Source of the DNA: Candidatus Poribacteria bacterium
GTDB lineage: Bacteria > Poribacteria > WGA-4E > WGA-3G
DNA: 64,000 bases
Assembly (NCBI GenBank): GCA_022819945.1
Contig: JAJEGI010000009.1
Coordinates: forward strand, 62,001-126,000
Reading direction: 5' to 3'
A program made the translations under genes and the position numbers. Of this stretch, positions 35,410 through 44,165 are shown one piece after another (the first letter of the stretch is position 1; every line of letters begins with the position of its first letter). The notes under the pieces are model-generated. The model did no database searches and had not been told where the DNA came from. It saw nothing but the letters and a program-made list of their open reading frames with translations.

Positions 35410-36231
35410 ATGCCTGATTTAAATGCTGATGCTCGGCAATTTCACAACCCACCCGCAACAGACGCGATCTTGTGGAGGTATATGGACTTCACGAAATTCG
35501 TCTCGCTTTTGGAGAAGCGTGCTTTATTCTTTGCTCGAGCAGACAAGTTGGGGGACCCTTTTGAGGGGGCCACCCCTATAAACAATATAAAGTCACGTTA
35601 TACAAGTTTAAAACCTAAACTTTCTGATAAAGAGATGTTAATGTATGAGTACCTGAGGGTAGAACTGCGTCGCTTTACATTGATCAGTTGTTGGCATGAA
35701 AGTAGTCACGAATCAGAAGCTATGTGGAAAGTGTATGCCAGTGCAAACAGTGGTATTGCCATCAAAACTAATTTTGATTCTTTTTTAGCAAGTTTCATAA
35801 CTGAAGAACAAATACATATAGGGAAAGTTAAGTATATTGATTATGATAGCGAAAAGATTCCCGAGGATGATTTACTATCTCCATATTTACATAAGCGAAA
35901 AAGTTTTGAGCACGAGCGAGAAGTAAGAGCCATGATTCAGCGTATACCTCCCGAGGCCAGTCCGGAGAACCTTCCGAATTTTCTTACCGGTGAAATCCCT
36001 ATGTGGCCGGATATATGTGATGTTGGCATTTACTATGAAGTTGACCTTAATCTCCTAATCCAAGAAGTCATTATCGATCCTTCCGCTCCTGACTGGTTGT
36101 TAGAGCTCATCAATTCGGTATCTAAACGCTACGATTTGCAAGCACCTATTAATAAATCAGATTTAGCAGCATTACCTATATGGTTTCCCCCTGACAGAAT
36201 AGATGAAACTCCACCTGAAGAAAATGAATGA
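35410..36231 (+). CDS. DUF2971-family protein
   Basis: A 273-residue soluble protein. The N-terminal motif LWRYMDFTKFVSLLEKRALFFARADKLGDPFEGA and the central LISCWHESSHESEAMWKVYA and FEHEREVRAMI are the conserved blocks of DUF2971. The function is not established; members often appear in defence or accessory islands. It starts 51 bp after the SNase gene on the same strand with a weak ribosome site. Confidence 0.75.
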   Translation: MPDLNADARQFHNPPATDAILWRYMDFTKFVSLLEKRALFFARADKLGDPFEGATPINNIKSRYTSLKPKLSDKEMLMYEYLRVELRRFTLISCWHESSHESEAMWKVYASANSGIAIKTNFDSFLASFITEEQIHIGKVKYIDYDSEKIPEDDLLSPYLHKRKSFEHEREVRAMIQRIPPEASPENLPNFLTGEIPMWPDICDVGIYYEVDLNLLIQEVIIDPSAPDWLLELINSVSKRYDLQAPINKSDLAALPIWFPPDRIDETPPEENE

Positions 36232-36384
36232 AACAAGTACTGTAATAGAGCATAGGTCCATTACGAATAACATTGCTGTGGACAGAATGCGTCCTGTTTG
36301 AATCACGCTCCTTTAGCCTAAAAAATTTGGTGAATTTATTGTCTATAGAATAGTTGACTAATCTGACCTTGGGCGGAAGCTGCT

Positions 36385-36591
36385 ATGAAACCGACTACCG
36401 ATATTGGAACGACCACAGTTGATGAATGGACAGAAGAAGAACGGATGGATAAGGCCTTTGAACAGATCCTTGAAATTGCCTTTGATGCCGGGCTTCTCGT
36501 CTTCATGACAGACGAAGACAATGCCTACACACAACGAGTTTTAATTGAGCGTCCTGTTGAAGACGAAAGTGAAGAAGTATTGGATGATTAA
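36385..36591 (+). CDS. Small acidic protein of unknown function
   Basis: A 68-residue, strongly acidic protein (DEWTEEERMDKAFEQ, PVEDESEEVLDD) with a predicted central helix LEIAFDAGLLVF. I do not recognise a family. The 153-bp spacer upstream holds no other gene. It may be a remnant or a small accessory protein; it is the last gene of the accessory island. Confidence 0.45.
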   Translation: MKPTTDIGTTTVDEWTEEERMDKAFEQILEIAFDAGLLVFMTDEDNAYTQRVLIERPVEDESEEVLDD

Positions 36592-36682
36592 TCAAGCCAA
36601 GCAAATAGTAAGAAAAGGTTGAAGGCGTATAATATTCCCATCCTCAAAGCCTAATAATAAATCCCCTATCTTTTTCCAAACG

Positions 36683-36691
36683 TGCTATACT
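36683..36691 (+). promoter_or_regulatory. Extended -10 promoter ahead of the nucleoside hydrolase
   Basis: TGCTATACT (36683-36691) gives an extended -10 box 35 bp before ATG 36727. No good -35 hexamer is present at the usual distance. Confidence 0.4.
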
Positions 36692-36726
36692 AAAGAAAAC
36701 ACTCATTTCACAAGGTCAAACCGCTT

Positions 36727-37650
36727 ATGAATTTTCCGACGCTGTCAGAATCAAAACGCCTTGAGATGCTCCAACCCCCGACGGGACAGGTGCAAATGGT
36801 GCTTGACACTGACACCTATAACGAAATCGACGATCAGTTTGCAGTCGTCCACGCACTACTCTCACCCGAACACCTCAACGTTGAAGCACTCTACGCCGCG
36901 CCCTTCCACAACAACCGCTCAGACAACGCCGAAGACGGCATGGAGAAAAGTTACGACGAAATCCTCAGGCTATTGGACTTCCTCAATGTCCCCGCCGACG
37001 GTTTCGCGTATCGCGGTTCGAGAACGTTTCTCTCCGATAAAGAGGCTCCTGTACCCAGCGATGCTGCCACCGATATGATTGAACGGGCAATGACGAGAAA
37101 TAGCGAAGATCCACTTTACGTCGTTGCTGTCGGTGCTATCACAAATGTCGCCTCCGCTATCCTCATAGAACCCGAAATCATCAACCGCATTGTCGTTATC
37201 TGGCTGGGTGGCAATCCGTTGTACTGGCCACATACGCGAGAGTTCAACCTTATGCAGGACCTTCCGAGCACGCAAGTCGTTTTAGATTGTGGCGTGCCCT
37301 TCGTTTGGCTACCAGCACGCGGGGTCGTCTCACACCTACATACGACGGTCGCAGAGATGGAACGCTATGTGCAAGGTCGGGGCAAAGTTGGGGATTATCT
37401 CGTAGAGATCTTTAAAGATTATTCAAGCGACCATTTCGCTTGGTCAAAGGTAATATGGGATCTCTCCGCAACGGCATACCTCGTCAACCCCACGTGGGTC
37501 CCGACAGATATTGTCCACTCTCCGATTTTGACGGAGGCAATGACGTGGAGTTTCGATAACAGTCGTCATCTCATGCGCGTCGCGACGAGTGTCAATCGGG
37601 ATGCTATTTTCCGGGATCTATTTGAGAAATTGCAGCAGCACACCGCCTAA
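36727..37650 (+). CDS. Nucleoside hydrolase family protein
   Basis: A 307-residue protein of the inosine/uridine-preferring nucleoside hydrolase family, which splits the N-glycosidic bond of nucleosides using Ca2+. The N-terminal calcium motif reads MVLDTDTYNEIDDQFAV (Asp-x-Asp and Asp-Asp), and YVVAVGAITNVASAI matches the second conserved block. The third metal Asp lies in the C-terminal third (about FSSDHFAWSKV region), but the active-site His cannot be fixed by eye. It is followed after 5 bp by a PhyH gene, so the two are probably co-translated. True substrate unknown. Confidence 0.85.
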   Translation: MNFPTLSESKRLEMLQPPTGQVQMVLDTDTYNEIDDQFAVVHALLSPEHLNVEALYAAPFHNNRSDNAEDGMEKSYDEILRLLDFLNVPADGFAYRGSRTFLSDKEAPVPSDAATDMIERAMTRNSEDPLYVVAVGAITNVASAILIEPEIINRIVVIWLGGNPLYWPHTREFNLMQDLPSTQVVLDCGVPFVWLPARGVVSHLHTTVAEMERYVQGRGKVGDYLVEIFKDYSSDHFAWSKVIWDLSATAYLVNPTWVPTDIVHSPILTEAMTWSFDNSRHLMRVATSVNRDAIFRDLFEKLQQHTA

Positions 37651-37655
37651 AGATT

Positions 37656-38591
37656 ATGATGACATTGAACAAACCGGAAAAGATCCCAACAGGAACACGC
37701 TTTGAATTCGGTGAGCATCGTTTTCATTTCGGTGAGGAGATCGTCGAGTTAGCGGATTCCACCTTACTTCTTAATGATCTCGGTGCATTGCACAGAAAGA
37801 TGCGTGAGGATGGATACCTCTTCATTCGAGGTTTCCATCCGCGGGCGCATGCGGAGAAAGCTGCGCATTGGACTTTGCAAGCCATCGCGCAAAACGGTGG
37901 ATTGAAGCCAGATACGCCGGTCGAAGAGGGTATCATCAGCGAAGCGAATCAGACATTCAGTTTCTTTCGGCAAACCGAGGTGGCGCATGCCATGCCGATT
38001 CTTGATGTTGTGGATAGCCAACGGACGATGCAGTTCTATGAAAAATTTCTCGCTGGTCCAGTCATTACGTTTGACAAGCGATGGCTGCGCTGCATGGCGA
38101 AAGGTGGACACAACCATTTTCACTACGATAGCGTCTACGTCGGGCGCGGCACACAGAACCGGTACACGATGTGGAGCGCATTGACAGACATCGCCTTGGA
38201 AAACGGCCCCCTCGTTATCTGCCTCGGTTCCCATCGGCACGATCGATTAAAATCCACATACGGGGCAACGGATATGGATCGCGATTTGACGGAAGCCGTG
38301 TTCAGCACGGATCCACGCGAAATGGTTGAGAAATTCGGATTCACGCTGGCAACAGCGCATTTCCAACCGGGTGACGTTATTATTTTCGGGCTTTATATGA
38401 TGCACAGCAGTGCGCCGAACCGCTCTGACCGCTATCGTATCAGCATTGATACACGATACCAACTCGCTTGCGAAGATAAGGACGACCGCTTCTTTTTCAA
38501 TGAAGACGGCAGTTGGCTCGGTAATTTTTATAACAAAGGGGCAAGTTACAGACCTATGACGGAACTCCGCCGAGAGTGGGGATTGGAATAA
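37656..38591 (+). CDS. Phytanoyl-CoA dioxygenase (PhyH) family oxygenase
   Basis: A 311-residue Fe(II)/2-oxoglutarate oxygenase. HNHFHYDSVYVG supplies the His-x-Asp pair and YMMHSSAPNRSDRYRIS the distal His and the Arg for 2-oxoglutarate. It follows the nucleoside hydrolase gene by 5 bp, suggesting an operon in which a nucleoside-like compound is oxidised and hydrolysed; that is inference. The sequence around the iron site differs from the PhyH at 9021 (FHYDS against WHQDA), so the paralogues are old. Confidence 0.86.
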   Translation: MMTLNKPEKIPTGTRFEFGEHRFHFGEEIVELADSTLLLNDLGALHRKMREDGYLFIRGFHPRAHAEKAAHWTLQAIAQNGGLKPDTPVEEGIISEANQTFSFFRQTEVAHAMPILDVVDSQRTMQFYEKFLAGPVITFDKRWLRCMAKGGHNHFHYDSVYVGRGTQNRYTMWSALTDIALENGPLVICLGSHRHDRLKSTYGATDMDRDLTEAVFSTDPREMVEKFGFTLATAHFQPGDVIIFGLYMMHSSAPNRSDRYRISIDTRYQLACEDKDDRFFFNEDGSWLGNFYNKGASYRPMTELRREWGLE

Positions 38592-38610
38592 TGTCCCTAT
38601 TGCAGTGCCT

Positions 38611-39453
38611 TCATGGAAGTGGAAGTGGAACATTCCATTCGTCAGCGCAAATAACCTCAAGCTGATCGTGCGGTTTGAAGTAATCGGTTGGATGATGGTT
38701 TTCCCCCATATCACCGAACAACCGACGACGGCGTGGCGTCATCCGTGCCAGCACCTCTGCAGGAAGTTTGTCGTAATCGTAAGGACGCGACCACATCTGT
38801 CCATAACGGAAGGTAACGCTTTTGCGGATACGATCCGTCTGATTCGGACCGACACCGTGCCACAATGCCCATGGGAAGATGACAGCGTCCCCTGCCTCCG
38901 CAAGTACCTGAATCGCACCTTCAGGATACGTGCCTTTTTTAAACCCGTTCTCAGGGAAATCTACCTTGTGGCTCCCCGGCACACACATAAAATTTCCCTG
39001 ATCCGGTTCAGTCAGATCCGTCAAGAAAAACTGGATTTTAAATTGCAAGGGCAAACTATCTGGATGCGGATGGATGCGTTGCAATGAAGGCCCAGCATCC
39101 GTATGGAATCCCATTAAAGCCTCAACATCCGAGTGCCGGACGTAGATTTGCGTGCCCATGATTTGGAGATAGGGTCCCATCAAAGAAAGGATCGTTCCGA
39201 AAGTGCGTGGATGATCGGTGAGTGGATCCAAGGCATCCGTCCGTTCAATCGCTCGGATAATCGTATAGGCACCCTTTCCGAACCGATTGTTGCCTTGTAG
39301 ATTCGGTGTCTCTTGGACATACGTCTCAATCACTGAATCCACAGCCTCCAAAAGCGTCTCAATCTCAGCAGACGAAAGTACCTTCTTAATGAGCAGATAC
39401 CCTTCCGTCTGCCACCCCTTCTGTTGGACATCTGTCAAGTATGGAGATAACAT
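38611..39453 (-). CDS. Phytanoyl-CoA dioxygenase (PhyH) family oxygenase
   Basis: A 280-residue oxygenase: GFHTDAGPSL gives His-x-Asp, WALWHGVGPNQTDRIRKS gives the distal His and Arg. ATG 39453 is preferred because AAGGAG lies six bases upstream; ATG 39477 would add eight residues. It converges with the previous PhyH gene across 19 bp. It is the third PhyH protein in the window and differs clearly from the other two. Confidence 0.86.
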   Translation of the reverse strand: MLSPYLTDVQQKGWQTEGYLLIKKVLSSAEIETLLEAVDSVIETYVQETPNLQGNNRFGKGAYTIIRAIERTDALDPLTDHPRTFGTILSLMGPYLQIMGTQIYVRHSDVEALMGFHTDAGPSLQRIHPHPDSLPLQFKIQFFLTDLTEPDQGNFMCVPGSHKVDFPENGFKKGTYPEGAIQVLAEAGDAVIFPWALWHGVGPNQTDRIRKSVTFRYGQMWSRPYDYDKLPAEVLARMTPRRRRLFGDMGENHHPTDYFKPHDQLEVICADEWNVPLPLP

Positions 39454-39674
39454 ACATCGCTCCTTATGGTAACTCAAATAGAGTAAAGCCCGTTATATTG
39501 ATTTAAGGAGATTATAGACGGTTTTTGATGCTGTGTCAAGTCTGCTTTGCCAATAGAACTCAACGTTTAGGGTGATTTTGCGTCTAATATCTCAGAGTTT
39601 ATAGGGATAATTCGCATATTCGCAAGGTTAAAGGATTTATCAAGATAATAGCATTTAGGACTGATAGAAAAAAT

Positions 39675-42452
39675 ATGAACAATTTCGCTAAAATTCTTAC
39701 CACCATCCGCCGTCCCTTTCAGCAAGAACTCCGAAAGGGGTGTAAAGACGATGTCGTCGTCAATGGATTGGGAAGTTATGTCCAGTTATGGGCAAAAAAC
39801 GGTGATGCCTTCACACAAGAAGCAACTGAAAAAGAGGTGCTAAACGGCTTGGCAAGTCTCTTTAAAAATTACGCAAGCGCATCACCCACCGAACGCCGAC
39901 GGACGCTTGAAGAGGCGACGAAACGCATTGATGCCGCACTCGGACAAGAACAGCGAAACCCTACACATACAGACGCTACAAACATAGAACCCGCACAGAC
40001 ACGCCAGCAGCCAACTACACAACGTCCACGTTCCAAGAAGAATACACAAACGGAGATGTTGCCGCTTTTTGGGGGAACAGAAACCCGTTCTGAAAGTGTC
40101 CCTACCAAGCGAGAACCAATCGCGGCACCGATAACACCTCAAAAGCAGACGGAGCCTCCATCTCTCTTTGGAAATGTAGATACCATCTCACAGCCATCAG
40201 AAAATCCGCCAGCAGAAGAAGCCACAGCCTCTGTGCCGATCTCTAATATCCCTGTCTCAACTGATCTTGCCTCGCTTGATTTCCTCTCTGAATCACCGCA
40301 ATATATCAAAGGGATCGGTCCGCGACGTGCGGCAATGCTTGCGGCAGAAATCAGCATCCAAACGGTTGGTGAATTGTTGGCATACTACCCTCGCGATTAT
40401 ATTGACCGTTCCAAAATGGTAGAGATATACAGGGTAGGGAGAGCAGAAGATGATGAGCCAGAGACAATCCAAGGGAAAGTCGTCAACCACACTTCATCGC
40501 CGACTGCAAAAGGAAAACGCATCGGTAAAATCTCAATTTATGATGGCACCGGTATTGCAATGTTAGTTAATTTTGGGAGACGCATCGGTATTATGAAGTC
40601 ACTGCTTCCCGTTGATACCGAAGTGGTTGTCAGCGGTAAATTCTCGCGCCGTTACAATGAAATCCAGGCAACCGACTATGAGTTTGAGCTGTTTGAGGAA
40701 GACAACCTGATTCACACAAATCGGATCGTTCCGAAATATCCACTTACAGCAAAACTTACGGCGAAAATGCTGCGGATGTGGATGCGAACCGCGCTCGATG
40801 AATACGGGCAACAGATCCCTGAAATCTTTCCACTCGAACTCCGTCAACGTCAAAACTTGATTGACAGACAGTCGGCTATTAACGAAATCCATTTTCCGAC
40901 CTCGGAGGCACATCGAAAAGCCGCCCAGAAACGACTCGCTTTTGAGGAGTTTTTTCTCCTCACCATCGGCATGGAGATGAAAAAGGATCGCAAAATCTCA
41001 CAAGACGGTATCGCTTTCCAAATTGGAACCGAACCGCAAGAGAACGCACCCTCCCTGTTGCGAGATTTCGTCGCTGCGCTGCCTTATGAACTCACTGGTG
41101 CCCAAAAACGGGTTTTCGCTGAAATCCAAGACGATATGCGACAGAAAAGCGTCATGAACCGCCTTATTCAAGGGGATGTCGGTTCCGGGAAAACTGTCGT
41201 TGCAGCGATGGCGTTGCTTCGTGCTATTGAAAACGGGTACCAAGGCGCGCTGATGGTACCGACTGAGATCCTTGCCGAACAGCACTACTATAACCTCTCC
41301 GAAATGCTTGAGCATTTGCGCAAGGGTGCGCCTCAAGAAGAGGATGAAGGCATAAACGTTGTGCTTCTCAAAAGCGATCTCCCGAAAGCGGAACGTGATG
41401 CAGCGTTGGCAGCAATCGCCGATGGCAGTGCAGACCTCATCGTCGGGACACAGGCATTGATACAGGAAGGTGTGGATTTTCATAAACTCGGACTCGTGAT
41501 CATTGACGAACAGCATCGGTTCGGTGTAATGCAACGCGCGACACTCCGCAACAAAGCGCGATCCGGTAACGGCGACCCAAAACAGCCTACCGCTGCCCCA
41601 CCAGCACCAGATGTCCTCGTCATGACAGCAACACCTATTCCGAGAACGCTCGCTTTGACACTCTACGGCGACCTGAACGTTTCTGTCATTGATGAGATGC
41701 CGCCGGGTAGGCAGACGATTAAGACCACCTGGATAAAGGAGAAGGACAGGGAAAAGTTATACGCTGACCTTCGGAAAGAGATTCAACGCGGTAGACAGGC
41801 GTATGTTGTTTATCCGCTCGTTGAAGAGTCCGAAAAACTGGAAGAACTCAAAGCCGCTACAGAGATGGCAGAACATCTGCAAAATGCGGTTTTCCCTGAC
41901 CTACGCGTCGGGTTATTGCATGGACAGATGAAATCCGTTGAAAAACGGGAGGTCATGGCACAGTTCAACGATAAGCAGATTGATATTCTTGTGTCAACGA
42001 CGGTAATTGAGGTAGGCATTGATGTCCCGAACGCAACGCTGATGGTGATTGAGAACGCAGAACGCTTTGGATTGTCCCAGCTGCACCAGTTGCGTGGACG
42101 GGTCGGACGTGGCGAACACAAATCGGCGTGCTACCTCGTCGCTACCCCGAAAGGCGACGATTCTTATCAACGAATTTTAGCGATGATCCGGACGAACAAC
42201 GGGTTTCAGATTGCAGAGGCGGACCTGAATATCCGCGGACCGGGAGAGTTTTTCGGGACACGCCAATCGGGGGTCCCGAATTTCAAGATCGCAGACATCA
42301 TCCATGATACCTCGCTTTTAGAAGCAGCAAAAAAAGAGGCGGAACTATTGGTCAAAGCCGATTCCGGACTGAATGCACCGGGGCATCAATTGCTGAAACA
42401 GATGTTACAGAAACATTGGCGCGGCAATTTGGAAATCGCATCTGTTGGTTAG
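39675..42452 (+). CDS. recG: ATP-dependent DNA helicase RecG with long N-terminal extension
   Basis: RecG remodels stalled replication forks and Holliday junctions. The core has the wedge/OB domain (about 200-400, LDFLSESPQYIKGIGPRRAAML onward), Walker A QGDVGSGKTVVAA, the DEQH box VIIDEQHRFGVMQR, motif III MTATPIPRTLALT, and the C-terminal motifs LHQLRGRVGRG. The first about 200 residues are an extra region: a helical part (1-95) and a Pro/Thr/Glu-rich disordered part (100-200). At 925 residues it is longer than the usual 690-800. It is followed by a small gene 21 bp downstream, probably in the same transcript. Confidence 0.95.
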   Translation: MNNFAKILTTIRRPFQQELRKGCKDDVVVNGLGSYVQLWAKNGDAFTQEATEKEVLNGLASLFKNYASASPTERRRTLEEATKRIDAALGQEQRNPTHTDATNIEPAQTRQQPTTQRPRSKKNTQTEMLPLFGGTETRSESVPTKREPIAAPITPQKQTEPPSLFGNVDTISQPSENPPAEEATASVPISNIPVSTDLASLDFLSESPQYIKGIGPRRAAMLAAEISIQTVGELLAYYPRDYIDRSKMVEIYRVGRAEDDEPETIQGKVVNHTSSPTAKGKRIGKISIYDGTGIAMLVNFGRRIGIMKSLLPVDTEVVVSGKFSRRYNEIQATDYEFELFEEDNLIHTNRIVPKYPLTAKLTAKMLRMWMRTALDEYGQQIPEIFPLELRQRQNLIDRQSAINEIHFPTSEAHRKAAQKRLAFEEFFLLTIGMEMKKDRKISQDGIAFQIGTEPQENAPSLLRDFVAALPYELTGAQKRVFAEIQDDMRQKSVMNRLIQGDVGSGKTVVAAMALLRAIENGYQGALMVPTEILAEQHYYNLSEMLEHLRKGAPQEEDEGINVVLLKSDLPKAERDAALAAIADGSADLIVGTQALIQEGVDFHKLGLVIIDEQHRFGVMQRATLRNKARSGNGDPKQPTAAPPAPDVLVMTATPIPRTLALTLYGDLNVSVIDEMPPGRQTIKTTWIKEKDREKLYADLRKEIQRGRQAYVVYPLVEESEKLEELKAATEMAEHLQNAVFPDLRVGLLHGQMKSVEKREVMAQFNDKQIDILVSTTVIEVGIDVPNATLMVIENAERFGLSQLHQLRGRVGRGEHKSACYLVATPKGDDSYQRILAMIRTNNGFQIAEADLNIRGPGEFFGTRQSGVPNFKIADIIHDTSLLEAAKKEAELLVKADSGLNAPGHQLLKQMLQKHWRGNLEIASVG

Positions 42453-42473
42453 TTATAGTTAGAGGAGAGACCG

Positions 42474-43181
42474 ATGAAACACAATATAACAGGCATGACG
42501 CATGCACAATTTAGCGATTGGCTTACACCGATTGTAAACTGTCCGCTTTTTGAATCCCGCGAACGACTCGTTGTTTTGCTTGCCGAGAATGCAGATAGGG
42601 CGGCATTGGAAACTGAGTTGCAAGAGTTTTATGAAGGCTATTGCGGACTGGCATTCGAGTTAGAGGAACCTGAGGAATCACTGCTTTCAATATTGCGGGC
42701 ATCCGACATATTCGCGCCCCTGCAGAAGCGCGTCGCAGCCGTGGAAGTTGTCCGAAAAACTTCGCCTGCTGGATGGATAGCACGGCGGATGAGTGATAGA
42801 CCCTTAATCACGGATCCGCAACCTGAGATCAAGGTGACAGCCTTACCGGATGATGTGTTCCGCTGGCTGATGGAGACGCTCGCGAATTCGGAACTTTTCG
42901 CAGCACGCGCGCAGGTTGCGAAGCTGCAAAAGGTGGCACCATCGGTTGACCACACAGAGCAGCTGAAATCGGCATTCCTTGAATTTTTTGTGTGCTATTT
43001 GGAGTTGGAGCAGTTTCTTGAGAATTACTATTATGACCCAGATGAGGGATTAGAATTGCGTCCAGAGGTGGCTGAAAGACTAGAACGCAGTGTCGCAGAA
43101 CATGAGTCTGGTAAAGTCAAAGCAATTCCAATAGAGGTAGTAGCGAAAAAACTGGGACTGAATTGGACAGCAAAGCTATGA
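42474..43181 (+). CDS. Unrecognised soluble protein downstream of recG
   Basis: A 235-residue acidic, helical protein. I do not recognise a family. It seems to have two related halves (LTPIVNCPLFESRERLVVLL and METLANSELFAARAQVAKLQ, each followed by an LE(E/Q)-rich helix). The last 30 residues (VAERLERSVAEHESGKVKAI) resemble the helix and DNA- or toxin-binding tail of RelB-like antitoxins, a weak similarity. AGAGGAGAG precedes the ATG and only 21 bp separate it from recG. Confidence 0.6.
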   Translation: MKHNITGMTHAQFSDWLTPIVNCPLFESRERLVVLLAENADRAALETELQEFYEGYCGLAFELEEPEESLLSILRASDIFAPLQKRVAAVEVVRKTSPAGWIARRMSDRPLITDPQPEIKVTALPDDVFRWLMETLANSELFAARAQVAKLQKVAPSVDHTEQLKSAFLEFFVCYLELEQFLENYYYDPDEGLELRPEVAERLERSVAEHESGKVKAIPIEVVAKKLGLNWTAKL

Positions 43182-43190
43182 AATTTTTAA

Positions 43191-44159
43191 CTACGTAGAT
43201 GTGGTTACCAAACGGTATAACTGTGGGACAGTAACAGAAAAATCGCCGGAGATATGGTAACCCTCACCGCCGTCTTTTACTGTCCGAATGAGGATCGTCT
43301 TTTTGGGGCGGTGGTAGTAGTGGGCATCGGTAGGCGCGCCTTCGTCTCGGAAATCGGGGAAGTCAATGATGTCAAAGTTCGCAGTCGTGAAATGCCGAAT
43401 CTCCTCGCCGCGCTGGGTTGCGATGTTGCGTGCCATTGAGAGGCTTTTGAGGTAGACTTCGGGGCCCATCACAGCAGAGCCTAAATTAAGAAAAACGCCA
43501 CCTTCCAATTGAGAGACACTGTGAGCAAATCGGAGAAAATCCTCACCTGTCGTCCATCCCATCGCAGCGTAATCGGCAGCGGGATGCTGGTCGATGATGT
43601 CAAATCCGATACCTTTGTGAACAGTGAACGGCACACCTAAGCGAAACGCCGCGGCAAACATGCTCACATCGCGATGCGGAAAAGAGATGCCCTGTTCGCC
43701 TTCTTGGATGAGTCTGCCGACTGCCTCCCCAAAACCGATTTTATCCCGGTATCCCCGAACAATCGCTTCATTTAGGTAGCGTCCGGTCTCCTCCCAGTTG
43801 CCGAACTTACCGTCCCGAATATAGTCTTCCACATCCTCAAGCGTCGCACCGATGTGCGCGAGTTCAAAATCGTGGATGGCACACGCACCGTTAGTGGCGA
43901 TATGCGTGATAATACCGCGTTCCATCAAATCGATGATGAAGCGAGAATTACCACGTCGCATGACGTGCGCGCCCATCATCCAGATGACCTGTCTTCCCGC
44001 GCGATGTGCTTCAACGATTCGATCCGCAACAATATGAAGGTGAAGGTTTTCGTAGGACGGCGGCTCCGCATCTAACGCGTAGACATCTGCCACCGTCATT
44101 TTGTGTCGGCGTTCGGAGAGCGGGAGAACTGTGAGTCGCTCACGATTCAGTCTATCCAT
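43191..44159 (-). CDS. Conserved protein with deoxyhypusine-synthase-like features
   Basis: A 322-residue soluble protein that I cannot name. Stretches such as QVIWMMGAHVMRRGNSRFII, THIATNGACAIHDFELAHIG and PFTVHKGIGFDIIDQHP suggest a Rossmann-like fold with NAD-binding loops, and the THIATNGAxAIHDFE block recalls deoxyhypusine-synthase-like bacterial proteins. No catalytic Lys equivalent can be assigned by eye. It starts 6 bp after the smc stop on the same strand, so it is very likely co-transcribed with smc. A metabolic enzyme is more probable than a chromosome protein. Confidence 0.6.
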   Translation of the reverse strand: MDRLNRERLTVLPLSERRHKMTVADVYALDAEPPSYENLHLHIVADRIVEAHRAGRQVIWMMGAHVMRRGNSRFIIDLMERGIITHIATNGACAIHDFELAHIGATLEDVEDYIRDGKFGNWEETGRYLNEAIVRGYRDKIGFGEAVGRLIQEGEQGISFPHRDVSMFAAAFRLGVPFTVHKGIGFDIIDQHPAADYAAMGWTTGEDFLRFAHSVSQLEGGVFLNLGSAVMGPEVYLKSLSMARNIATQRGEEIRHFTTANFDIIDFPDFRDEGAPTDAHYYHRPKKTILIRTVKDGGEGYHISGDFSVTVPQLYRLVTTST

Positions 44160-44165
44160 ATACCG

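Noticed and set aside
36236..36384. Possible RNA gene between the DUF2971 gene and the small acidic gene
   Set aside because: No cloverleaf or strong hairpin; no terminator or promoter that would support an RNA.
39869..40142. Minus-strand frames of 79-86 codons inside the recG N-terminal region
   Set aside because: They are shadows of the low-complexity linker of recG and have no independent support.
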